This document shows positions 40,301 to 48,708 of a DNA stretch of 64,000 nt, one piece after another. Source of the DNA: Calditrichales bacterium MX18-03 (lineage in GTDB: Bacteria > Bacillota > Clostridia > Lutisporales > Lutisporaceae); contig JAJGRE010000002.1 of NCBI GenBank assembly GCA_021083345.1, positions 1 through 64,000 on the forward strand, in the 5' to 3' direction. The position numbers and the translations under genes were made by a program. The notes beneath the pieces are model-generated. The model was not told the DNA's origin, searched no databases, and saw nothing but the letters and a program-made list of their open reading frames with translations. How positions within the stretch are numbered: position 1 is the stretch's first letter; each line of letters opens with the position of its first letter.

Positions 40301-40730
40301 CCTTCCCCTTGAAGCCGGCTATGTTCCTGTTCAGGAAGTCCAAGCCATAGTTGAACTCATGGTTTCCCAGTGTCCATGTGTCATAGCCCATGAGGTTCAT
40401 CGCTTCTACCACCGGATGTACCGGATTGGCATTGTACACGCTCATCATATTGCCTTGTACCGTGTCGCCTGCATCAACCAGAATAACATTGTTGTTCCGG
40501 GCTTTCTCCTCCTTGATTAAGGTCTGAAGCTTAACCATACCCGCCGCTGCCTGTTCCGTATCGGATGAGTACTCCCAGTTGTAAATCATGCCATGAATGT
40601 CAGCAGTCCCCAAAACCGTGATCGTTACTGCGCTGCTGTCTTCCGCCCATACACTGCCCATAGGCAGGAGCATGGATAGGATCATAATGAGTGTAAGCAA
40701 CCAGCTCAGCCTTTTTTGAACCTTTTTCAT
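37386..40730 (-). CDS. Secreted 5'-nucleotidase with two tandem metallophosphatase units
   Basis: Extracellular enzyme of 1114 residues that likely removes phosphate from nucleotides (5'-nucleotidase or 2',3'-cyclic phosphodiesterase class). A signal peptide (MKKVQKRLSWLLTLIMIL, ending near VWA) is followed by two full units. Unit 1 (about 35-540) has TADIHGMIYN, DAGDTVQGN and GNHEFNYG; unit 2 (about 590-1090) has MAMNDFHATAVG, SAGDMSQGS, GNHEFDWG and GHSHQT, all metal-binding motifs of the calcineurin-like fold. Each unit has its own C-terminal substrate domain. No anchor or S-layer motif is seen. The start is ATG 40730 behind GGGGGT. PhoP-like boxes upstream suggest phosphate control. Confidence 0.93.
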   Translation of the reverse strand: MKKVQKRLSWLLTLIMILSMLLPMGSVWAEDSSAVTITVLGTADIHGMIYNWEYSSDTEQAAAGMVKLQTLIKEEKARNNNVILVDAGDTVQGNMMSVYNANPVHPVVEAMNLMGYDTWTLGNHEFNYGLDFLNRNIAGFKGKVLAANLYNDDGTRKVNPYAIIEKSGVRVAVVGLTNPNVPTLWEAANPANTKGLKFTDPVDEAKKVVKELEGKYDVLIGTFHLGETTEYTKTDGASAVADACPQFNAILAAHAHSKFDNKTSASGVKIIEPGNNGTLLAKIDVALEKVNGIWTVKEVKTANVNTDKISPDQELKDKFSGTHNALRKEADIVIGEVTARFIDKPDYLTGADKITTMPTAQVQDNAIIDLINEVQMYYAGTDISSAAFFKADANLNKGALKNKDMATIYMYDNTLVGVNITGANLKKYMEWSANYYNTYKAGDIAPGFNPAVRGYNYDIFDGIQYDIDISKPESSRIVNLTYKGQPVDDSKIYKLAVNSYRYGSQLLSMKLVTPADKFFDSEQAFGSDMSGMRALIGKYVKEKLNGKLAPKVDNNWKIIGANYEHPLKSEIITKVKEGKITVPKSFDGRTLNVKALNVYDYMKLNEAADTKVVSLMAMNDFHATAVGDAKNPGLAKLASYVNYEKAKNKAGTILLSAGDMSQGSADSNLLYGKPIITAMNELGFEAMAIGNHEFDWGLDKLETMEKQAKFPFLAANIVDKATGKTTELAKPYVIIEKNGVKVGVIGVTTPETEYKTKASVVGGFEFKNPAEVVNALVPEVKKAGADIVVVLGHIGANQDPKTQEISGEAAELAKLVTGVDAIIAGHSHQTVSGKVNNIPIIQGWYNGRAVGHIDFYVDAKTKAITRMDYYVDNLQGMIKDLTEDARFKNWFSYIQSLNNPILNVKVGNAAADLSRATSKDAQVSPLGKWAADAVRKAGNAEIAILNGGGIRSDIAAGDITMRSMYTFMPFDNTLYTAELTGKQVKAAIEHGLLTFKEDGTTVEGFGSGQFSGINVQYDSNKPYGQRIVSITLLDGTPVDDNKLYKVASMDFLALENGDKYGQFFKDAKNGINTGMTIRDVYVNEIKSKGVITPVEDNRCMDVNKTSMLYYDLAA

Positions 40731-40790
40731 CTTTTTACCCCCACAACTGTTATTTGCGCACAAATGCTTGTTTTATACGCATACAATTAG

Positions 40791-40819
40791 ATTATAGCAT
40801 AACTGGCAATGCTTAACAA
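40791..40819 (-). promoter_or_regulatory. SigA-type promoter of the 5'-nucleotidase gene
   Basis: The -35 TTGTTA (40819-40814) and -10 TATAAT (40796-40791) have a 17-bp spacer, with TGC before the -10 as an extension. It lies about 60 bp before the start codon. Confidence 0.75.
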
Positions 40820-40820
40820 T

Positions 40821-40859
40821 TTATAAAATTTATTAAAATACTGTTAAATCCTCGTTAAA
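40821..40859 (-). promoter_or_regulatory. Candidate PhoP-binding repeats
   Basis: Four hexamers spaced exactly 11 bp apart on the minus strand: TTTAAC (40859-40854), TTTAAC (40848-40843), TTTAAT (40837-40832) and TTATAA (40826-40821). Bacillus PhoP binds TT(A/T/C)ACA-like repeats with about 5-bp spacers, giving the same period. They lie directly upstream of the -35. Confidence 0.6.
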
Positions 40860-40948
40860 CAGCCGGCTCTAATTATGTATACTATACAAAGCATATAATT
40901 CACACCTTAGGTTTTGAATCGATAATCATTATTCATATTCAATGATTA

Positions 40949-41971
40949 TCAAATGATATAATCTATTTCACCGTTGGGGAAAATTTCTGCCAGCTTCTCT
41001 CTGAAAAACGCCTCCATCTCCTTAAGCTGCCCACTGTCATAAACATATTTGCCATAACCGAACTGGCCGTATTTGAACTTCCTTTCCGCTTCCTCCATGG
41101 GCAGATCATTGGACGGAAAGATCTCATTGATGTTCTGCTTTGCCCGGGCTGTAAAGCGATGGGATATGATCTCAAATACCAACCGTGCCCCTTTGAACGC
41201 GCTCAGCTCCGAACGGAGCTTTTCCAACATCTCCTCGTAACCCTTCCGCCAGCCCTCATGAATAAAGACCGGCGCTATAATGAAGCCCAATGGATAGCCT
41301 TTTTCTGCGACACGCCTTGCTGCAGCGATGCGTTCCTCCATGGAAGGCGTTTTGTGCTCATACTTCCTGATGATGCCGGCCGCATTGATGCTGAATCGAA
41401 CCATGGTGTGGCCGTTATGGTCGGCATCCAAAATCCTGTCAACATCGGTGAATTTCGTTACAAACCGGAACCGGCCATGTGGCTGTTTACCGAAAAAGGT
41501 GATGGCCTCTGCCAGCAACCCTGTGTACGGCTCCACCGGTATGGGGTCCGAGGTGGCAGCCCCTTCAAAATAGGTTATTTCCGGCTCCCGCTCTTTGATA
41601 TAGGCCTCCGCCTTTTTCAGTACCTCGTCGTAATTGACGTATACACGCATGTAAGGCTTCTTGCCCAGCTGCGTGTTCAGATAGCAATAGGTGCACATGC
41701 CTGAGCACCCCGTCGCCAAAGGCAGCTGATAATGAGCCGAGGGTTTGCAGCTTTCAAACTTCAATGTCCGGCGGACTCCCACCACCAAAGTGCTTTTCCC
41801 TTCATAGTAAGCCTGCTGTGGTGTTTTTCCCGGAATTTCCGTTACCCGGTTATGGGATTTCAGTATGCCAATTTCCGCATCGGTGTTCTTAAATCGGTCC
41901 AGCAGCTCCCTTCCCAGGGGATACTGCAGGGCATCCTGCTCAAACAAAACTCTTTTCGGTAAAAAAGGCAT
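40949..41971 (-). CDS. splB: Spore photoproduct lyase (radical SAM)
   Basis: Repairs UV-induced thymine dimers in spore DNA by a radical mechanism. The 340-residue protein has the CxxxCxxC cluster motif in ATGCSGMCTYCYLNTQLG, with surrounding family motifs KPSAHYQLPLATGC and TVVVGVR-like (STLVVGVRRTLKFESC). The start is ATG 41971 with AAGGAGC upstream. It is evidence that the organism forms spores. A terminator of the upstream gene lies just before it; the promoter was not identified and may be recognised by SigG. Confidence 0.93.
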   Translation of the reverse strand: MPFLPKRVLFEQDALQYPLGRELLDRFKNTDAEIGILKSHNRVTEIPGKTPQQAYYEGKSTLVVGVRRTLKFESCKPSAHYQLPLATGCSGMCTYCYLNTQLGKKPYMRVYVNYDEVLKKAEAYIKEREPEITYFEGAATSDPIPVEPYTGLLAEAITFFGKQPHGRFRFVTKFTDVDRILDADHNGHTMVRFSINAAGIIRKYEHKTPSMEERIAAARRVAEKGYPLGFIIAPVFIHEGWRKGYEEMLEKLRSELSAFKGARLVFEIISHRFTARAKQNINEIFPSNDLPMEEAERKFKYGQFGYGKYVYDSGQLKEMEAFFREKLAEIFPNGEIDYII

Positions 41972-42023
41972 GTGTTCTGGCTCCTTCCTTGCTTTGATGC
42001 ATGATCCTATACCATATTGTGTC

Positions 42024-42062
42024 CAAAAAAACAATCGCCTTGCGTATACCACGCAAGACGAT
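42024..42062 (-). terminator. Intrinsic terminator of the endonuclease/phosphatase-fold gene
   Basis: A 12-bp stem (42034-42045 with 42051-42062, one wobble) is followed on the minus strand by seven T. Confidence 0.85.
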
Positions 42063-42067
42063 CCTGT

Positions 42068-42892
42068 TTACTTCATTTTAATTGTGCTGATAATCGGAAA
42101 ATGGTCGGATGCGTCGCTTTTCACCACTTCGTAGTGGATCGGCACCAGCCCGCCGGACAACAAAAGGTAATCGATCCTGCTGCCGCCCGTACCATACTCA
42201 AATGTGATCTCTTTTTCCGCGCCATATTGCACTGCGCTGTCAAGGTATTGGCTGCACAGAACCGACAGTTCCTCCCCGCCTGCATTAAAATCCCCTGCCA
42301 ATACATGCGGACCATCACAGTCCTGCAGCAACCCGGCAATACTTGCCAGCTGTGCCGACCTTTCTAGTCTGTCCAAGCCCAGATGTGTGGAATGAACGCC
42401 CAAGCTTTTACCGTTGATGCTCAAGTCTGCGGATAGCAGGATCCTGTTTTCTCCCTTTGAAGGGAGCTGAGAAACCTTGCTGCTTTTTATGGGATAACGG
42501 CTTAGGACGGCATTGCCATACTGTCCGTTCAGAATGTTCATGCTTTTGCCGTACACATAATTCATTGACAGCTTGTCCGCCAAATAAGCGATCTGGTCCT
42601 GAAAGCCCGTTCTGACAGAATACCGCTCCACTTCTTGAAGTGCGACGATATCAACCTTCGAATCGGATATGGTGCTGAAAATCCTGTCCATATTCAATTT
42701 CCCGTCTTTACCGATACCGCGGTGAATATTGTAAGACATCACCCTGATTGCCGCTTTTGATCCGCTTGCTGATACGGCATCGGCTTCAACCGGCACTGCA
42801 ACCGCCTGCAATGACGCCGGTTTCCCCTGCATGCAAGTCACCAACAGCAACATGAACATAAACAATAAAGGCGTTCTTTTTTTACTTCTCAC
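42068..42892 (-). CDS. Secreted endonuclease/exonuclease/phosphatase-family protein
   Basis: A 274-residue protein of the Mg-dependent endonuclease/exonuclease/phosphatase fold. A basic N-terminus with a hydrophobic stretch (LLFMFMLLLVTC) is a signal peptide; the cysteine after VT could be a lipobox but is atypical. RVMSYNIHRG, DIVALQEVE, GVHSTHLGL, VLAGDFNAGGEE and SDHFPIISTI are the active-site motifs in order. Substrate is unknown; related proteins cut nucleic acids or phosphoesters. The start is GTG 42892 behind GAGGGTGG. Confidence 0.9.
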   Translation of the reverse strand: MRSKKRTPLLFMFMLLLVTCMQGKPASLQAVAVPVEADAVSASGSKAAIRVMSYNIHRGIGKDGKLNMDRIFSTISDSKVDIVALQEVERYSVRTGFQDQIAYLADKLSMNYVYGKSMNILNGQYGNAVLSRYPIKSSKVSQLPSKGENRILLSADLSINGKSLGVHSTHLGLDRLERSAQLASIAGLLQDCDGPHVLAGDFNAGGEELSVLCSQYLDSAVQYGAEKEITFEYGTGGSRIDYLLLSGGLVPIHYEVVKSDASDHFPIISTIKMK

Positions 42893-42984
42893 AGCAATCC
42901 ACCCTCACCCAAACAAATATGCCATGAGTTTATGTTAACATAATCTTGAAATTAAGTAAACTGAACTTTTGGAAAAAACGAAAT

Positions 42985-43845
42985 TTACAGAATAAACCGT
43001 TCGATGGCATCAGCAACGCCATCCCTTTCATAATGGCCGGTGACGAAGTCCGCTGCCTTCAGGAGGGTTTCATCTGCATTTTCCATTGCGATGCCCAGCC
43101 CGGCATACTCAATCATGCTGACATCGTTCTCATTGTCACCGATGGCAATCACTTCTTCCCTGCGTATCCCGTACATATCCACAAGGAATTTTACGGCATT
43201 GCCCTTTGAAACATCCTTGTTCATGACCTCCACATTGTCTCTTAATGACTGGCTTGCACTGACCAATCCCGTTTTCAGGATATCATTCCGTATGCCCGAT
43301 ATTTTTTCACTATCCTCGTCCACCACAACCGCTTTGACAAATCCGCCGGCTTCAGCAGTGACCGCTTCCGCCAGATCCTCTACAATCCGGATCTTGACCC
43401 GGTCAGCCTCATTCAGGAACTGATTCCATTCGGTATACCGTTTGGATATGTTGGCAAGTTTTTCTGCAAAAATGGTGTCCTCGCTGAACAGGTGGCAGAA
43501 TAAGTCATATCGATGGGACAAGCGGATCATTTCCAGTATGGCTTCGGTTTTCAGGTTGTTCCTGTAAATCGTCTTGTCAAAGTGCACCGGATCGTTGAAG
43601 GATGCAATCCGGATAATGGCACCATTGCTGGCGATGATGGGCGTGTTCACGCCAAGCAGCTTTCCGTATACCCGGGCAGACGTATAGATTCTTCCGGTTG
43701 CAACGACAACATGAACACCTTTTTCAATGGCACGCTGCACCGCCAGCTTGTTTCTTTCCGATACTTCCTTCTGTTTGTTCAGCAAGGTATAATCCATATC
43801 CATGACCAGCATTTTATATTTCATTTCTGTAGTTCTCAAAACCAT
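42985..43845 (-). CDS. HAD-family Cof-type phosphatase
   Basis: Cytoplasmic sugar-phosphate or similar phosphatase of about 280 residues. Motif I is DMDYTLLNK, with TGRIYTSA, and motifs III/IV are KGNAVKFLVD and GDNENDVSMIEYAGLGIAM. This is the Cof subfamily with a C2 cap. The start is uncertain: ATG 43845 is only two bases from AAGGAG, TTG 43839 has better spacing and ATG 43824 is closest to the family start. No clear operon partner. Confidence 0.88.
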   Translation of the reverse strand: MVLRTTEMKYKMLVMDMDYTLLNKQKEVSERNKLAVQRAIEKGVHVVVATGRIYTSARVYGKLLGVNTPIIASNGAIIRIASFNDPVHFDKTIYRNNLKTEAILEMIRLSHRYDLFCHLFSEDTIFAEKLANISKRYTEWNQFLNEADRVKIRIVEDLAEAVTAEAGGFVKAVVVDEDSEKISGIRNDILKTGLVSASQSLRDNVEVMNKDVSKGNAVKFLVDMYGIRREEVIAIGDNENDVSMIEYAGLGIAMENADETLLKAADFVTGHYERDGVADAIERFIL

Positions 43846-43935
43846 CGCTCCTTTATTGCTTCTGTAAGCCTGATATCGTCATAAAAACACACAATTCTAT
43901 TTTATACCAACTCAGCTTAAACGAAAACAAAAAAG

Positions 43936-43964
43936 AAAAAAATCGGGTCTATTCGACCCGATTT
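43936..43964 (-). terminator. Intrinsic terminator of the tRNA-Leu gene
   Basis: A perfect 9-bp stem (43941-43949 with 43955-43963) is followed on the minus strand by seven T, 12 bp after the tRNA end. Confidence 0.88.
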
Positions 43965-43975
43965 ACTTTAGTAAT

Positions 43976-44062
43976 TGGTGCGGATGAAGGGACTTGAACC
44001 CCCACGGTATTACTACCACTAGAACCTGAATCTAGCGCGTCTGCCAGTTCCACCACATCCGC
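43976..44062 (-). tRNA. tRNA-Leu (anticodon CAG)
   Basis: An 87-nt tRNA with a long variable arm and encoded CCA. The acceptor stem is GCGGATG/CATCCGC; the anticodon arm CTAGA-TTCAGGT-TCTAG gives CAG. The variable arm GGTAGTAATACC and the T-arm GGGGGTTCAAGTCCCTT fit class II leucine tRNA. It has its own promoter and terminator. Confidence 0.97.
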
Positions 44063-44073
44063 GAACATTTATT

Positions 44074-44102
44074 ATTATAGCACGGCTTATTTTATATTTC
44101 AA
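44074..44102 (-). promoter_or_regulatory. SigA-type promoter of tRNA-Leu
   Basis: The -35 TTGAAA (44102-44097) and -10 TATAAT (44079-44074) have a 17-bp spacer; the tRNA begins 11 bp after the -10. Confidence 0.85.
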
Positions 44103-44119
44103 CTGTTTTTTTAAAAGAA

Positions 44120-46357
44120 TTATTTACCAATCAGATAGACTGACAGTGTATGGCGGATCAAACCTTGCCGCGCCCGAGCCAAAGCCTTCATCTTTTTTCT
44201 GAAGACTTCCATCAAATTCCGTTCCTGCTGCTTCAGCTCCACACCGCCGTATCTTGCTTTTTCTATCAGTTCCAATACCATTTGAGCCTCAGCAAGCTTT
44301 TCCTGGTAATTATGCCTTACTCTGGCAAAAAAAACTCTAAGTGTCTCATCTGCCTCTATTGCAAAGCCCGCTCTGTGAAAGCTGTTCAGAAGATCTTCCA
44401 GATACAGGGCTGCATGACGGGTTCCCTGGGCTTTTCTGATACGCAGCTCTTTGATCAGCCTGAGCATCATCATTTGCAGGATTCGCAGCAAAACTAGCAA
44501 ACCGGCAATCTGTATCAACATTTTTCCATAATCGGTCGTTTTATCCGTTTGCAGCTTTCCCACATCGGTTTGGTCTTCATTATCCACTGCCAGCGACCCG
44601 TTCCTGCTTAGCTGCTGTACAGCTTTCAGCGCAGCTTCCGCCTGTAACGGCTCTCCTGCCCCTTCCTCTTCTTCCTTGCTTCTATTCGGCTTCCGATAGG
44701 AAACAGCAGGATACTGCGGTGTGGCTTCAAAAACAAGCCACCCTGTTCCTTTAAAATATGCTTCAACCCAGGCATGTGCATCCATTCCCCTTATGCTTCT
44801 GACCGTCTCACCCTCATAACGGGAAAGAAAACCCTCAACATAACGGCAGGGGATCCCAGAAGCGCGCAGCATCACTGCCATGGCTGTAGCAAAGTAGGTG
44901 CAATAGCCTTCTTTGCCTTCAAAGAGAAAATAATCGACAAATTCTCGGCCTTGGGGTACACTGCCGGGCTTCAGCGTATACCTGTACCGGCTTCGCAGAT
45001 ACTGCTCTATGGCTTTTGCCTTGTCATAATCATTTCCAAAGCCTGCAGTCAGCTCACTAGCAAGTGCCAGCACCCTTTCCGGCATATTGCCGGGAAGCCT
45101 GGTATAAATCGGCGGCAAAGCTTTGCCGCCTTCTTCGCCGTGCCTCACAGCCGCCTCATCCAAATACGGCATCATGCTCCGCACCGTATAGCGTTGATCC
45201 GGCATGACCATCCGGGAAAAATATGCCTCGGTGTCTTCGTCAACAAAGATTTTTCCGGACTTGCTCGCCACTTCATATACGGCATATGGCGCAAATATGG
45301 TGGATGTCAATAACTTTTCAGGCTTGATGATAAAGGTCTCCAGATAAGACTGGGTAGCATCCAACGCATCCGGCAAGGGCAAAACCGTTCCCGGACGGTA
45401 TTCCTGATATCCTTTTGCGGACTTGCTCCAAAACAAGCCATCATAAACATCCTTTACGGTTCCTCTCAAGTACAGGTTATCCGTGCTGCCCGTCTCCACA
45501 GTCATCATAACCGCCTTATCCGGCTGCACAGGTCCTCCCTGGCTTTTACCCCTGTAACCGGCAGCACTGAGGCTGTACCGTGAATTAAAACCAAAACCGT
45601 AGGATTCCATGGTATCATTCCGCCACTCCGTCATGAAGGGGAACAAGCGCACCATCCTGTTATTCAGCCAATCCCAGCGGACCGGACTGATATTGAGCGG
45701 TACAAGCAGCACAGATGAAATCGTCAGTATAATCATGACGGTAGCAGAAAACATCCAATTGGACAGCACCTTGGCCTCTACAGGACTATTGCTTATGTCC
45801 CATTCCCGCTTTTTTCGCTTATAGGTATGAAAGGTATACAGGATCAGTGCTGCAAACAGGTACAGCATCAGGTACAGCCTGGCTTTTTCCACGTAAATGA
45901 ACCAAAAGAAAGAAAAGGCGGCGATTCCCGATAATATGAGAAATAAAGCGCCTCTTTTTGAAAATGCTGCCGCAGAGGCAATTGCCACTACAAGCAGAAT
46001 ATAGGTGCAAGCAAAAAAACGGGCGTATTCCGGTTCAAAATGCCGATATCCTACCACATACCCGTACAACCAGACAGCAAGTCGGACGCCTGAGTGCCAC
46101 ATGCTTTCTAGTACGGCAGGATGTTTTACATAGAGATAACCTACCCATCCCGATGCGACCGCAGCTGCAGCAAGCAAAAGCAAGGGCTGCAAGGCGGCAG
46201 CGAACACACCCAATACTGCCAGCAGCGTATACAAGGCCATGTTAAGCAGGGGCATACTCATGCCGGTGGAATCCTTAACAGCAAGGTTCAGGCTCATCAC
46301 CATCAAATAAATGACAGCAGCATAAAGCATCCATTCTTTGTTACTTCGACCTTTCAT
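44120..46357 (-). CDS. Transglutaminase-like membrane protein (TgpA/DUF3488-DUF4129 type)
   Basis: Membrane protein of 745 residues with five to six N-terminal membrane segments, an external domain, a transglutaminase core and a C-terminal membrane segment followed by a DUF4129-like tail. The catalytic cysteine is in GYCTYFATAMAVMLR and the histidine in DAHAWVEAYF, near residues 465-520. The start is ATG 46357 behind GGAGGTC. It overlaps the DUF58 gene by 17 bp. The MoxR-DUF58-transglutaminase set is widespread; its job, perhaps protein maturation at the cell surface, is not settled. Confidence 0.9.
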   Translation of the reverse strand: MKGRSNKEWMLYAAVIYLMVMSLNLAVKDSTGMSMPLLNMALYTLLAVLGVFAAALQPLLLLAAAAVASGWVGYLYVKHPAVLESMWHSGVRLAVWLYGYVVGYRHFEPEYARFFACTYILLVVAIASAAAFSKRGALFLILSGIAAFSFFWFIYVEKARLYLMLYLFAALILYTFHTYKRKKREWDISNSPVEAKVLSNWMFSATVMIILTISSVLLVPLNISPVRWDWLNNRMVRLFPFMTEWRNDTMESYGFGFNSRYSLSAAGYRGKSQGGPVQPDKAVMMTVETGSTDNLYLRGTVKDVYDGLFWSKSAKGYQEYRPGTVLPLPDALDATQSYLETFIIKPEKLLTSTIFAPYAVYEVASKSGKIFVDEDTEAYFSRMVMPDQRYTVRSMMPYLDEAAVRHGEEGGKALPPIYTRLPGNMPERVLALASELTAGFGNDYDKAKAIEQYLRSRYRYTLKPGSVPQGREFVDYFLFEGKEGYCTYFATAMAVMLRASGIPCRYVEGFLSRYEGETVRSIRGMDAHAWVEAYFKGTGWLVFEATPQYPAVSYRKPNRSKEEEEGAGEPLQAEAALKAVQQLSRNGSLAVDNEDQTDVGKLQTDKTTDYGKMLIQIAGLLVLLRILQMMMLRLIKELRIRKAQGTRHAALYLEDLLNSFHRAGFAIEADETLRVFFARVRHNYQEKLAEAQMVLELIEKARYGGVELKQQERNLMEVFRKKMKALARARQGLIRHTLSVYLIGK

Positions 46358-47540
46358 ACTGACCTCCAAAAACCTGCCGGATATCTTGGTTTACACCGGT
46401 GGTGTAAACCTTTAAGCCGTTTGCTTGTAAAAGCTGTACGCTTTCATTCTCTTCTTCGCCGTCTTTCCGGATATAAACAACAAAAAGCTCGATCCCGGCA
46501 CTTCTCAATTGCATGTAGGTATCTGCAGATGCTTTGTCAAGCCGGGGCGTGATGATGACAACGGTAGCATCCCAGTCCAGCTTGCGGACCTCCCTCTTGA
46601 CCAGCTCCGCCACCGGTACATCACCGTTGGCAGAAGTCTTGCTGACGATATCCATGAATTCATGGAACCGGTTGATGCCTTTTGCCGCCATGGAGACAGG
46701 ATGCTGGTCCTTGGCGATGAAGCTGACGGACATATCCGAGGATAAAGCATACCGGATGATGGATACTGCACATTCCGCCGCCTTTTCCTCCAGGTCGAAG
46801 GCCTGATCCCCGCTGTAGTTTTCCTTGTAAAGATCCATGAATATATTAAAATCTGCTGTAGCATTCAGCTCTACATTCCGGACATAGAAATCACCCCTGT
46901 GTGCCGTCACCTTCCAATGCATTTTCTTAAAGCTGTCGCCCAGCTGGTATTTCCGTATGTCCTTCAAACTGGCATAATCCTCATAAGCGTTATGCTTGAC
47001 GGCAATGGTTCCGAACTGCTGCCTGGCAGGCACATCCAGGCTCTTGAGCAGGAAAACCCTTGGGTAGACATGGAGGAAAATATCTTCTTCAAAAACACGT
47101 TTCCATGTAAAAAAGCCAAAAATATCACCGAATTCCGCTTCGATCCGACCAAGCTTGTAGATTCCCTTGTGCCTGCACTTAAAAGTCTTGTTTACCGTCG
47201 TCTTGATGCCGGGCATAATGGTATAAATCCCTGCTTGTTCTTCTCCGCCGGTCAACCGTCCTGAAAGATTGGTCAGGACCTTGAAATAGGGAATTGGCAG
47301 CCACCCCGCATTATAAAAATCCACCGTCAGACTGAAGGTCTCTCCAGTTTCCACGCGGTCACTGCTTTTCCAGATGATGCTGACAAGGTTCCGGTATGCG
47401 CTTCGGCCTGTCAGATAAAGCATCGAAACCAATAAAAACGCTGTAAAGAATAACCCGTAAGCAAACACACCGCCGACAAACAGCGCGTACAGAAAAAGGA
47501 GCGCAACAAACCCCAGTGCCTTGTAGTTTATGCTAGTCAT
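46341..47540 (-). CDS. DUF58 domain protein
   Basis: A 399-residue protein with two N-terminal membrane segments, a beta-rich region and a DUF58/von Willebrand A-like domain. GDFYVRNVELNATADFNIF and DWDATVVIITPRLD mark the domain. It begins at ATG 47540, overlapping the moxR stop by eight bases, with AAGG upstream. Together with MoxR it likely forms a chaperone-like pair; the membrane segments would hold it near the transglutaminase. Confidence 0.9.
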   Translation of the reverse strand: MTSINYKALGFVALLFLYALFVGGVFAYGLFFTAFLLVSMLYLTGRSAYRNLVSIIWKSSDRVETGETFSLTVDFYNAGWLPIPYFKVLTNLSGRLTGGEEQAGIYTIMPGIKTTVNKTFKCRHKGIYKLGRIEAEFGDIFGFFTWKRVFEEDIFLHVYPRVFLLKSLDVPARQQFGTIAVKHNAYEDYASLKDIRKYQLGDSFKKMHWKVTAHRGDFYVRNVELNATADFNIFMDLYKENYSGDQAFDLEEKAAECAVSIIRYALSSDMSVSFIAKDQHPVSMAAKGINRFHEFMDIVSKTSANGDVPVAELVKREVRKLDWDATVVIITPRLDKASADTYMQLRSAGIELFVVYIRKDGEEENESVQLLQANGLKVYTTGVNQDIRQVFGGQYERSK

Positions 47541-48492
47541 TGCCTTTTACCTTTGCCAGCACCGGAACCCGAATACTTTTCAGCACCTCAGCAATGACGG
47601 TATCAGGCATTTTCCCCTGTATTCTGGCTTCTGACTTCAGAATGAGCCGGTGGGTCAATGTACAATGCGCCAATTCCTTGACATCATCCGGAATGACATA
47701 TTCCCTCCCTCTGATCAAGGCCAGCGCACGGCAGTTGTTGAACAGCGCAAGAGTCCCTCTGGGGCTGCAGCCAAGATAAATATCCTTATGGCTTCTTGTG
47801 GCCTGAATGATCTGCACGATATAGTCGTAAAGCGTATCATCCACATGGATTTGCGCCGCTGCCTGCTGCATTTCCAATATGTCCTGCTCACCCATAACCG
47901 CCTCGATGCGTCTCAATGGATCTTCGCTTCTATGAGACCTCAGGATATTCTTTTCCTCGGTAAAAGTGGGATAACCCATGGTAAGCCTGACGGCAAACCT
48001 ATCAATTTGAGCTTCCGGCAGTGGGAAGGTGCCTTCATATTCAATGGGATTCTGTGTAGCCAATACAATAAAAGGCCTTGGGAGCTTATAGGTATTGCCG
48101 TCCACCGTCACCTGGCCCTCCTGCATGGCCTCCAACAGACTGGACTGCGTCTTGGGGGAGCTCCGGTTGATTTCGTCGGCCAAAATGACATTGGCTGAAA
48201 CAGGCCCCTGCTTGTATTCGAATTCTCCCTTTTTCATGTTGTAAACGGTAACGCCGGTGATGTCGGAAGGCAGCAGGTCGGGTGTGAACTGAATCCGCTT
48301 GAAGCTGCAGCCAATGGTTTTTGCCACAGCGTGAACCAAGGTGGTTTTCCCTACGCCCGGCACATCTTCCACCAGGACATGCCCGCCTGCCAGCAGGGCC
48401 ACCAGGATTTTTTCAATCACCTCATGCTTGCCCACCACGGCCTGTGCTGCATGATCCATTACCTGCCGGAGCTTCTCTGTATATGTATGCAT
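47533..48492 (-). CDS. MoxR-family AAA+ ATPase
   Basis: AAA+ ATPase of 319 residues with Walker A EDVPGVGKTTL and Walker B VILADEINRSSPKTQ, sensor ATQNPIEYEGTFPLPEAQ and arginine-finger region RFAVRLTMGYP, all typical of MoxR. Such ATPases act as chaperones that fit cofactors or assemble complexes, usually beside DUF58 genes as here. The start is ATG 48492 behind GAGGAGGGG. Confidence 0.95.
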   Translation of the reverse strand: MHTYTEKLRQVMDHAAQAVVGKHEVIEKILVALLAGGHVLVEDVPGVGKTTLVHAVAKTIGCSFKRIQFTPDLLPSDITGVTVYNMKKGEFEYKQGPVSANVILADEINRSSPKTQSSLLEAMQEGQVTVDGNTYKLPRPFIVLATQNPIEYEGTFPLPEAQIDRFAVRLTMGYPTFTEEKNILRSHRSEDPLRRIEAVMGEQDILEMQQAAAQIHVDDTLYDYIVQIIQATRSHKDIYLGCSPRGTLALFNNCRALALIRGREYVIPDDVKELAHCTLTHRLILKSEARIQGKMPDTVIAEVLKSIRVPVLAKVKGND

Positions 48493-48518
48493 CTTACCCC
48501 TCCTCAATTTGTGCCATG

Positions 48519-48548
48519 GTATAATTGTATTGAAAAGAATCTGACAAT
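48519..48548 (-). promoter_or_regulatory. Possible promoter of the moxR operon
   Basis: TTGTCA (48548-48543) with TTATAC (48524-48519) at 18 bp, about 28 bp before the moxR start. The -10 is a weak match, so this is tentative. Confidence 0.35.
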
Positions 48549-48666
48549 TCAATTAATTAACCGTGAAAAAAATGCAAATAATTCTTCACAATTAAGAAAT
48601 CATCTCACGCTGATTTCTTTCGCTATGGGACCCTATGTGCAGATAAACGAATTACCTGCACAATTG

Positions 48667-48706
48667 AAAACCGGAAGCAAGTATAAAATACCTGCTTCCG
48701 GTTTTA
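48667..48706 (-). terminator. Intrinsic terminator of the DUF2225 gene
   Basis: A 16-bp stem with one mismatch joins 48667-48682 to 48690-48705. It ends with TTTT on either strand, directly next to the stop codon of the DUF2225 gene. Confidence 0.8.
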
Positions 48707-48708
48707 AT

